Origin: JAABRB01 sp041617635
GTDB taxonomy: Bacteria; Pseudomonadota; Gammaproteobacteria; Burkholderiales; SG8-39
Direction of reading: 5' to 3'
Assembly (NCBI GenBank): GCA_041617635.1
Contig: JBFJOO010000010.1
Coordinates: 5,242-69,241, forward strand
Length of the DNA: 64,000 nucleotides
Shown here: positions 56,736 through 64,000 of the stretch, piece after piece
Layout of the letters: every line of letters begins with the position of its first letter
Numbering within the stretch: position 1 is the first letter of the stretch
Program-made: the position numbers and the translations under genes
The notes under the pieces: generated by a model
The model's database searches: none
The model's input: the letters and a program-made list of their open reading frames with translations, nothing else
What the model was told of the DNA's origin: nothing

Positions 56736-58036
56736 TGCGCACGACCGCCGTCATCATCGGCGCGGGCCATGCCGGGCTCGCCATGAGTCGCTGCCTCACC
56801 GAGCGCTCGATCGATCACGTGATCCTCGAGCGCGGCGAGGTGGCGAACTCGTGGAAGACCGAGCGCTGGGATTCGCTGCGGCTGCTCACGCCGAATTGGC
56901 AGAGCCGCCTGCCCGGCTACGGGTACGCCGGTGACGATCCCGACGGGTACCGCACGATGCCCGAGACCATCGCGTTCATCGAGCGGTACGCGGAGGTGAT
57001 CGCGGCCCCCGTCCGCACCGGCACCAAGGTGACCGCGGTGCGCCGCGACGACGACGGGTACACGGTCCACACCGACCTTGGCGACTGGCGCTGCCGGATC
57101 GTGGTGATCGCGACCGGTGCGTGCAACGTTCCGCAAGTTCCGGCGTTCGCCGCGGCGGTGCCGTCGACGATCGCAACGCTCACGCCGATGCAATACCGGA
57201 ACGCGGCGCAACTCGCGGACGGCGGCGTGCTCGTCGTGGGCGCGTCGGCCACCGGCGTGCAGATCGCCGACGAAATCCACCGCTCTGGCCGTCCCGTGAC
57301 GCTCGCGGTGGGCGCGCACATCCGTGCGCCTCGGGTCTACCGGGGCCGGGACATCGAATGGTGGATGGACGCCGCAGGCGTGCTCAACGAGCGCTATGAC
57401 GAGATCGAAGACATTGCGCGGGCGCGCAACGTGCCGTCCTTGCAGCTTGCTGGCTATCCGGACCGCCGCTCGCTCGATCTCAACGCGCTGACCGCCATCG
57501 GCGTGAAGCTCATCGGTCGTCTCGCGGGGATCCGGGACGGCAAGGCCCTGTTCTCGGGATCGCTGAAGAACCAGGTCGCGCTGTCCGACCTCAAGATGAA
57601 CCGCCTGCTTGACACCATCGATGAGCGGGCGACTCTCGCTGGGCTCGACGACGGAGCCGAGCCGCCGCACCGCTTCGAGCCCACCCGCGTCGAAGCCTCG
57701 CCGCCGCTCTCCATGAATCTCGCGAGCGGCGAGATCCGGACCATTCTCTGGGCGACCGGATTCTCTCCCGACTACTCCTGGCTCGACGTGCCCGTCCTCG
57801 ATCGCAAGGGCCGCATCCGCCACGACGGCGGGGTCGTCGAATCACCCGGGATGTACCTGATGGGCGTGCAGTTCATGCGGCGCCGCAAGTCGGCGCTGAT
57901 CGACGGCGCCGGCGACGATGCCCGCGACTTGAGCGCGCATCTCGCTTCCTATCTCGACGGTCAAGAGACCGGACCACAACGCTCGCGACGCGCGGCTAGC
58001 CACCAAGACCTTTTGTCGGATATTGCATTACGGTGA
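56735..58036 (+). CDS. FAD-dependent monooxygenase/oxidoreductase (YUCCA/CzcO-like)
   Basis: 433 aa, ATG overlapping the OsmC stop. N-terminal FAD motif TAVIIGAGHAGLAMSRCLTE, NADPH-type motif VLVVGASATGVQIADEI near 165, and LWATGFSPDYSWLDVP near 340, as in flavin-containing monooxygenase-like proteins. Coupling with an OsmC-like thiol protein suggests thiol, sulfur or peroxide chemistry. Cytoplasmic. The C-terminal 40 residues are poorly conserved in style and basic. Confidence 0.82.
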   Translation: MRTTAVIIGAGHAGLAMSRCLTERSIDHVILERGEVANSWKTERWDSLRLLTPNWQSRLPGYGYAGDDPDGYRTMPETIAFIERYAEVIAAPVRTGTKVTAVRRDDDGYTVHTDLGDWRCRIVVIATGACNVPQVPAFAAAVPSTIATLTPMQYRNAAQLADGGVLVVGASATGVQIADEIHRSGRPVTLAVGAHIRAPRVYRGRDIEWWMDAAGVLNERYDEIEDIARARNVPSLQLAGYPDRRSLDLNALTAIGVKLIGRLAGIRDGKALFSGSLKNQVALSDLKMNRLLDTIDERATLAGLDDGAEPPHRFEPTRVEASPPLSMNLASGEIRTILWATGFSPDYSWLDVPVLDRKGRIRHDGGVVESPGMYLMGVQFMRRRKSALIDGAGDDARDLSAHLASYLDGQETGPQRSRRAASHQDLLSDIALR

Positions 58037-58313
58037 TCCGGTCACGGCACTAGCATCGTCGGCGCCCGCCGACAGCAAGGTCACGATCAAATCAGGCGCT
58101 TAGGCGCCGGCGCGGCGAATGCGTCGCCCGCTGGCGACACGCGCTCATTCACGCGCGTTCGTGTCACGCACGCAACCCCATGAAAACTCACGCCTCCGTC
58201 GATGCGGCGGCCCTGGTACGGTCTTTGCGACCAGCATCGTTGCGCATCTCTGGCGCAAGGGAGTTCAACAACTACAACGCAATATCCCGAAGGAGATGGA
58301 ATTGAGGAATCGC
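58037..58313. other. Intergenic region upstream of small secreted protein gene
   Basis: 277 bp without a gene. GC-rich with short inverted repeats such as GGCGCTTAGGCGCC near 58099. Towards the right end AAGGAG (58290-58295) lies too close to the ATG at 58296 to serve it, which supports the start at 58314. Confidence 0.35.
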
Positions 58314-58748
58314 ATGGCTTTGTTGTACAAAACACCGCTCGTGGCCGCGGCGGGACTCGCGCTCGTTGCCGCGCTGGCGGCGCCTGCTCATTCAGCGCAG
58401 GAGCAAATCGCTATTCGCTCCGGTGGAATCGGGCTCGAAGAGCGCGCGGCGCTCGAAGCCCAGCGCGATCGATACAACCTGCGCATCGCGTTCGCGGAGG
58501 CGAACGGCGATTACATCTCCGACGTGGAGGTCAGGCTCAGCGCCGAGGCTCGCGGCACGGTCCACTACGCGGGCGAGACGCGGGGCCCGTTCCTCTTCGC
58601 GCGGCTCGAACCCGGGCGCTATCGGCTCGAGGCGACCTACGCCGGCCAGACGCAAGTGCGCTCGCTCACCGTGGGGCCCGAGCAGCCGCAGCCCTACATC
58701 TATGTGCGCTGGCCCGACGCCGCGGCGGGCTCCGGAGGCCGCGGATGA
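58314..58748 (+). CDS. Small secreted protein with carboxypeptidase-regulatory-like beta fold
   Basis: 144 aa from ATG 58314, with GAGG seven bases upstream; ATG 58296 would add six residues. Sec signal peptide (hydrophobic LVAAAGLALVAALAAPAHSA) then one beta-sandwich-like domain (about 45-130: NLRIAFAEANGDYISDVEVR ... LEPGRYRLEATYAGQTQ), the pattern of a carboxypeptidase-regulatory/transthyretin-like domain. Periplasmic. Stop overlaps the universal-stress-like gene (ATGA), so they are co-expressed. Function unknown. Confidence 0.72.
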   Translation: MALLYKTPLVAAAGLALVAALAAPAHSAQEQIAIRSGGIGLEERAALEAQRDRYNLRIAFAEANGDYISDVEVRLSAEARGTVHYAGETRGPFLFARLEPGRYRLEATYAGQTQVRSLTVGPEQPQPYIYVRWPDAAAGSGGRG

Positions 58749-59158
58749 GAATCCTGCTGCCAATCGACGGCTCGGCGGGGGCACATCGCGCCGTGCGACA
58801 TGTGGTGAACCGCGCCAAGCGCGATGCGGCGCTCGAGGTGGAGCTCGTGGAGCTCGACTGGCCGAGCTTGCCGGGCGGACTCGGTGCGCTGTTGCCGGCC
58901 GCCCTGCCGCGCGATTCGGTTGCGGCATCGCGCGAGCGGGATGCGCGCGCCATGCTCGCCATGCATCGCATCCCATTTCGCATGCATCGTGTGGTGGGCG
59001 ATCCCGCGCGCACGATCGCCGTGGTCGCGCTCCGACAAGGATGCAGCGAGATCGTGATGGGGCGGCTCGGCGCGAACAATTTCATGCGCCGCGTCCTGCG
59101 CGCACTCCCCGATCGCATCGCCGGCTTTGCCCGACGCCGCGTGACCGTCGTCGACTGA
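58745..59158 (+). CDS. Universal stress protein-like protein
   Basis: 137 aa. Starts MRILLPIDGSAGAHRAVRHV, the UspA N-terminus, and ends with a strand pattern RVTVVD. The ATP-binding motif GxxGx(9)GS of ATP-type Usp proteins is not intact (GRLGANNFMRRVL without the following G-S/T), so it may not bind ATP. Coupled to the small secreted protein gene by an ATGA overlap. Confidence 0.78.
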   Translation: MRILLPIDGSAGAHRAVRHVVNRAKRDAALEVELVELDWPSLPGGLGALLPAALPRDSVAASRERDARAMLAMHRIPFRMHRVVGDPARTIAVVALRQGCSEIVMGRLGANNFMRRVLRALPDRIAGFARRRVTVVD

Positions 59159-59391
59159 CGCCGCGCGGCGCGGCGCCGCTGGGGCTCCTCGCCCCTCCCG
59201 CACTCCTCGTCGCCCACACCTGGACCCTCCTCGCCGCGGCCGACCGAAACGCCGATCTGTTCTAGAATCGGGACTTGTTCGGTGCCGGGCGAGGTTATTT
59301 CCGTTCGCCGGCGGCCCTTGCGTGTATCCGCTTTCCACCCGACTGCACCGTTTTCGTCCCGCAGCGGGCGCAACCCCGAGGAGATCGAGCC
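59159..59391. other. Intergenic region upstream of second Liv operon
   Basis: 233 bp without a gene. A GC-rich run of CGC/GCG just after the Usp-like stop may fold as a hairpin. The operon promoter should lie around 59250-59310, but no clear hexamer pair is seen. GAGGAG at 59379-59384 is the ribosome site for the next gene. Confidence 0.35.
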
Positions 59392-60594
59392 ATGAAGAAA
59401 CCATTCGGCGCCGCAATCGCGGCAATTGCGATGACCGCCGGTCTGTCGCTCACCACCGTAGCCGTTGCGCAGGACGTCATCCGCATCGGCGCCCCGCTGC
59501 CGATCACCGGACCGCTGGCACCCGAAGCGGCCAAGCAGCAGCGCGGCTACGACCTCTGGGCGGAGCTCGTCAACAAGGCCGGCGGCATCAAGGTCGGCGA
59601 CAAGCGCCACAAGGTGGAGATCGTGTACCTCGACTACCAGTCCAACACGCCGCGTGCGGTCCAGGGCGCCGAGAAGCTGATCACGCAGGACAAGGTGCAG
59701 TTCCTGTTCGCGCCGTTCGGCTCCGGCGCGACGAAAGCGGCCTCCGGAGTCGCCGAGCGCTACAAGGTCCCGATGATCGCGGCGACCGCCTCCTCCGAGC
59801 AGGTTTACGACCAGGGCTACAAGTATCTCTTCGGCACGTTCACGCCGAATCAGACGCTCACCGAGCCGATCTCCGACATCGTCAAGAAGAAGCTCCCGAG
59901 CGCCAAGCGCGTCGCGATCCTGGCGCGCAACGATCTTTTCCCGCTCGCAATCGCGCAGGAGCTGGAGAAGTCGGCGAAAAAGCGTGGCCTGGACGTGGTG
60001 TTTTTCGAGAAGTACGCGATCGGCACGCTCGACCATGCCTCGGCACTCAGCCAGATCAAGGCGCAGTCGCCCGACTGGATCTTCGCCACCGGCTACACGA
60101 ATGACCTCGTACTGATGCGCAAGCAGATGGGCGACCTCAAGGTCGAGGCGCCGGCGATCACGATGATCGCCGCGCCGGCCTACCAGGAGTTCATCGACGC
60201 CACCGGCAATCTCTCGGAGAACATCTCCAGCGCGTCGTGGTGGCATCCCGCCGTACGCTACAAGGGGAAAGACATCTTCGGCACGACCGAGAACTTCGTG
60301 AAGCTCTACGAGGCGAAGTACAAGTCCACCCCGGACTACGCCGAGGCTTCCGCTGCGGCAGCCGGCGCGCTGTACCAGATGGCGATCGAGCGCGCGGGCA
60401 CGCTGGATCCGACGAAAGTGCGCGACACGCTTGCGAGCTTCAATGACGTGATGTTCTGGGGACCGGTCAAATTCGGGCCGAACGGGCAGATCTCCTCGCT
60501 CGAGCCGCCGGTGTTCCAGATCCAGGGCGGCAAGCCGACGGTGGTGCACCCGGCCGAGATCGCGCAGGGCGAGCTCAAGCTCGGCGTGAAGTAG
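59392..60594 (+). CDS. Liv-type ABC transporter substrate-binding protein
   Basis: 400 aa from ATG 59392, giving a Sec signal peptide ending TVAVA-QDV. Type 1 periplasmic binding fold (IRIGAPLPITGPLAPEAAKQ ... LVNKAGGIKVGDKRHKVEIV). It is unlike the Tat-exported binding protein at 37.6 kb in sequence, so a different ligand is likely. First gene of operon J-H-M-G-F. Confidence 0.92.
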   Translation: MKKPFGAAIAAIAMTAGLSLTTVAVAQDVIRIGAPLPITGPLAPEAAKQQRGYDLWAELVNKAGGIKVGDKRHKVEIVYLDYQSNTPRAVQGAEKLITQDKVQFLFAPFGSGATKAASGVAERYKVPMIAATASSEQVYDQGYKYLFGTFTPNQTLTEPISDIVKKKLPSAKRVAILARNDLFPLAIAQELEKSAKKRGLDVVFFEKYAIGTLDHASALSQIKAQSPDWIFATGYTNDLVLMRKQMGDLKVEAPAITMIAAPAYQEFIDATGNLSENISSASWWHPAVRYKGKDIFGTTENFVKLYEAKYKSTPDYAEASAAAAGALYQMAIERAGTLDPTKVRDTLASFNDVMFWGPVKFGPNGQISSLEPPVFQIQGGKPTVVHPAEIAQGELKLGVK

Positions 60595-60638
60595 CCCGTC
60601 CGTTCGGTTAGCGCCCTCCAGACCGCTGGCAGGGGTCG

Positions 60639-61505
60639 GTGCTCGCGTTCCAGATCCTGGCGAACGGGCTGATGCTCGGCGGCCTGTACGCCTGCATCGC
60701 CGCCGGCTTCTCGCTCGTGTGGGGGGTGCTGAACGTCATCAACATCCTGCACGGGTCGCTGATCGTCCTCGGCGCCTACCTCGCGTTCTTCGCCTACACG
60801 GTCCTTGGCGTTCACCCGTTCGTGTCGATCGTCCCCGTGGCGGCGATACTCTTCGCGCTGGGGTTCGCCCTCCAGGCGACGATGATCAACCGCGTCATCG
60901 CCGCGCCGGTGCTGATCACGCTGACGCTCACCTTCGGCCTCGACCTGATGCTCTCGAACGCGATGATCGTCGCGTTCAAGGCCGACTTTCGCAAGCTGAC
61001 GCTCGATCCGCCGCTTGGCTCCATGACGCTCGGCTCGGTCGTCATGCCGGTGGATCGACTCCTGGCGATGGTGCTCGCGCTGGTGCTCACCGGCTTGCTC
61101 TACTTGCTGCTCGCGCGCTCGCGGATCGGTCGGGCGATCGTCGCGGTGCGCATGGATCGCGAGGCGGCTGCCTTGATGGGCGTGGACGTCAAGCGCATCT
61201 ATGCGATCACCTTCGGACTCGGCGCCCTGATGGCGGGCGCCGCCGGCGCGCTGCTCGCGATGATCTTTCCGATCTCGCCGATCGTCGGACCGGTGTATCT
61301 CGGGAAGGCGTTCGTGGTGTGCGTGCTCGGCGGTCTGGGCAGCGTTCCCGCGATCATCGTCGGCGGGATCGTGCTCGGCGTCGTCGAGAGCTTCGCGGCA
61401 CTGTGGTTCGGCCCCGAGCACGCGGTGACGGTCTCGTTCGCGCTGCTTATCGCGTTCCTGCTATTCCGTCCCACCGGGCTGCTCGGCAAGAAGGGCTACG
61501 AGTGA
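60639..61505 (+). CDS. Liv-type ABC transporter permease (LivH-like)
   Basis: 288 aa, GTG with AGGGG upstream. Membrane protein with the LivH marks ILANGLMLGGLYACIAAGFS, GVLNVINILHGSLIVLGAYL and FVVCVLGGLGSVPAIIVGGI. 44 bp after the binding protein gene. Confidence 0.92.
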   Translation: MLAFQILANGLMLGGLYACIAAGFSLVWGVLNVINILHGSLIVLGAYLAFFAYTVLGVHPFVSIVPVAAILFALGFALQATMINRVIAAPVLITLTLTFGLDLMLSNAMIVAFKADFRKLTLDPPLGSMTLGSVVMPVDRLLAMVLALVLTGLLYLLLARSRIGRAIVAVRMDREAAALMGVDVKRIYAITFGLGALMAGAAGALLAMIFPISPIVGPVYLGKAFVVCVLGGLGSVPAIIVGGIVLGVVESFAALWFGPEHAVTVSFALLIAFLLFRPTGLLGKKGYE

Positions 61506-61506
61506 C

Positions 61507-62448
61507 ATGGGCCCAGGCCGGGTGAAGCGGGAGATCGTGATCGCCGTGTGCGCGCTCGCGCTCGCCGCGGCGCTGCCGCTCTCGGGCGAAGCGTACGCGC
61601 TGCGCATCGGCACGACCGTGCTCCTTTACGCGGTGCTCGCGATGTCCTGGAACTTCATCGGCGGGATGACCGGCTATCCGTCGTTCGCGAGCGCCGCGTT
61701 CTTCGGGCTCGGCGCCTATGCCGGCGCAGTCTCCCAGACCAACGGCCTGCCGATGGGCCTCGCGTGGGCGTTCGCGGGTCTCGTGGCGTTCGTGTTCGCG
61801 GGTCTGCTGGGCCTCGCGCTCCTGCGCCTGCGCGGACACTACTTCGCGATCGCGAGTCTGGTGGTCGCCGAGGTGCTGCGCGAGATAGCGAACTCCGCCA
61901 CCGACCTCACCGGCGGAGGGATGGGGCTCAACCTGCCGGTGGCGCGCGATATGTCGATCCAGGCGCAGGCCGTGTTCTTCTTCTATGCGATGCTCGCGCT
62001 CGCTACCCTGAATTTCGCGGCGATGCTGGCGACGGCGCACTCCCGCCTCGGCTTCGGCCTGCGCTGCATCCAGCAGAACGAGTCGGCCGCCGACATGATC
62101 GGGGTGAACACCACGCTCTACAAGACTGCGGCCTTCATGCTCTCGGCGGTGTTCGTCGGGGCATCCGGCGCGATCTACGCGTCGTGGGTCAACTACATCG
62201 AGCCGACGGACGTGTTCGACGTGCTCTTCTCGGTGAAGGCGATCGTGATGGTGCTGCTGGGCGGCGCGGGATCGCTGTTCGGCCCGCTCATCGGCGCCGC
62301 GGTGTTCCTCGGGCTCGAGGAGCTCCTGTGGCGCAATCTCCTGCAGATTCACACCGGCATCCTCGGCCTGCTCATCGTGCTGCTCGTGCTCTTCCTGCCG
62401 CGCGGCCTGCTGTCCCTCTCGCGCCGTCGCTGGAGGATCGCGACGTGA
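61507..62448 (+). CDS. Liv-type ABC transporter permease (LivM-like)
   Basis: 313 aa. LivM landmarks: AMSWNFIGGMTGYPSFASAA, GLRCIQQNESAADMIGVNTT and VMVLLGGAGSLFGPLIGAAV. The stop overlaps the GTG of the ATPase gene (GTGA). Confidence 0.92.
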   Translation: MGPGRVKREIVIAVCALALAAALPLSGEAYALRIGTTVLLYAVLAMSWNFIGGMTGYPSFASAAFFGLGAYAGAVSQTNGLPMGLAWAFAGLVAFVFAGLLGLALLRLRGHYFAIASLVVAEVLREIANSATDLTGGGMGLNLPVARDMSIQAQAVFFFYAMLALATLNFAAMLATAHSRLGFGLRCIQQNESAADMIGVNTTLYKTAAFMLSAVFVGASGAIYASWVNYIEPTDVFDVLFSVKAIVMVLLGGAGSLFGPLIGAAVFLGLEELLWRNLLQIHTGILGLLIVLLVLFLPRGLLSLSRRRWRIAT

Positions 62449-63189
62449 GCGGCGCGTTGCTCGAGTTGCAAGGTGTCACGCGCGCGTTCGGCGGGCTGAA
62501 GGCGGTGTCGGACGTCTCGCTTTCGATCGCGCGCGGCGAGATCCTCGGCCTGATCGGCCCGAACGGCGCCGGAAAGACGACGCTGGTGAACGTGATCACC
62601 GGCGTGCATCCCGCGACGACCGGGCGCGTGGTCTTCGAGGGGCGCGACATCACCCGCTTCAAGCCCTTCCAGGCGGCGCGCGCCGGCATCGGCCGCACGT
62701 TCCAGATCGTCCAGCCGTTCCCGGAGCTCACCGTGATCGAGAACGTAGCCGCTTCCGCCCTGTTCGCCGGCGCGGCGCCGGGCATCCGCGCCGCACGCGC
62801 GCAGGCGATGGAGCAACTCGCTTTCGTCGGTCTGGCGGAGTCCGCCGAGCGCAACGCCGCGGCGCTCACCCTGGCGATGCGCAAGCGCCTCGAGGTGGCG
62901 AAAGGACTTGCGATGCGGCCGAAGCTGCTGCTCTTCGACGAAGTCAACGCCGGGCTGAACGCCACCGAGATCGACCAGGCGCTCGGGCTGATCCGCGCCA
63001 TTGCTGCGACCGGGATCACGATCCTGATCATCGAGCACCTGATGAAGGTCGTGCTGTCGGTGTGCACGCGCATCGCGGTGCTCCATCACGGCGAGCTGAT
63101 CGCCGCGGGCACGCCGCAGGAGGTGGTTGCGGACTCGCGCGTCATCCAGGCGTATCTCGGCAAGCGCTACGCCGCGCAAGGAACGGCAC

Positions 63190-63197
<8 letters not shown>
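62445..63197 (+). CDS. Liv-type ABC transporter ATPase (LivG-like)
   Basis: 250 aa, GTG start. Walker A GPNGAGKTT (about 41-49), Walker B LLLFDEVNAGLN and switch His in IIEHLM. The signature region reads LTLAMRKRLE rather than LSGGQ; this form is usual in one LivG subgroup and is not a sign of decay. Overlaps the next gene by 8 bp. Confidence 0.92.
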
Positions 63198-63912
<715 letters not shown>

Positions 63913-63928
63913 AAAAGGAGCAAGGACC

Positions 63929-64000
63929 ATGGCCGAAGTAATCACGTTCGCACCTGGTGGATACCGTTACATCAAGGGCCCCTTCCAGTACTCGGCCGGC
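63929..64000 (+). CDS. Unrecognised protein, N-terminal 24 codons only
   Basis: ATG 63929 with AAAGGAG 9 bp upstream, 16 bp after the LivF-like stop; open to the window edge. Begins MAEVITFAPGGYRYIKGP. Too short for a family call. The close spacing makes it part of the Liv operon, possibly the first pathway gene for the imported compound. Confidence 0.6.
   Translation, partial: MAEVITFAPGGYRYIKGPFQYSAG

Overview
The window reads as chromosomal DNA of a GC-rich Gram-negative proteobacterium. The gene content (Mla/MCE lipid-transport genes, an Anbu proteasome-like operon, an N-acetylglutaminylglutamine osmolyte operon, TRAP and branched-chain amino acid ABC transporters, ppc) fits a Betaproteobacterium of Burkholderiales type best; that placement is inference from content, not from a marker gene. 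No rRNA, tRNA, CRISPR array, transposase or phage gene was found. Genes are tightly packed, with many ATGA/GTGA/TGATG stop-start overlaps that define operons.

Left part (1-16.4 kb): a truncated CPA-type antiporter; a GAF-cyclase whose catalytic residues are partly lost; a four-gene leftward MCE operon (MlaE-like permease, an ABC ATPase that has lost every catalytic motif, MlaD-like protein, TPR-like lipoprotein); a LysM-FecR envelope protein; phosphoenolpyruvate carboxylase; and a two-gene leftward unit of a triple TIR-like protein (502 aa) followed by a 1870-aa membrane-anchored STAND NTPase with about 28 WD40 blades. This last pair looks like an NAD-depleting conflict or defence system and is the strongest candidate for an undescribed system.

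Middle (16.7-29.2 kb): mgtC-like gene, then a catabolic-looking cluster: two paralogous QueG/reductive-dehalogenase-like double [4Fe-4S] proteins, a PaaK-like CoA ligase, an unrecognised protein, a fumarate-reductase-like flavoprotein with a stand-alone 2Fe-2S partner, a DapA-family lyase, a GST, a TcuA-like flavoprotein, a ThDP-dependent acetolactate-synthase-like enzyme and a cupin. The substrate is unknown.

29.2-36.5 kb (leftward): a circularly permuted ATP-grasp protein, an alpha-E protein, an Anbu proteasome-type protease, a transglutaminase/DUF2126 protein and a PsiE-like protein. The ATP-grasp and alpha-E genes are bridged by a 15-bp tandem repeat that encodes a 30-codon mini-ORF linking the two by overlapping stops and starts.

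36.8-48.8 kb (rightward): a TetR regulator, a full Liv-type ABC importer, two short-chain dehydrogenases, a TRAP transporter, a CPA1 antiporter and an SRPBCC protein, suggesting regulated uptake and oxidation of one or more organic acids or alcohols.

48.9-55.9 kb: a MarR regulator divergent from the NAGGN osmoprotectant operon (amidotransferase, GNAT-ATP-grasp synthetase, M42 peptidase), extended here by an OPT-family transporter; the shared promoter carries a perfect inverted repeat over a TTGACA box. 56-64 kb: OsmC-like protein with an FAD monooxygenase-like protein, a small secreted protein with a universal-stress-like protein, a second complete Liv-type ABC operon (J-H-M-G-F) and the start of one more gene cut by the window edge.
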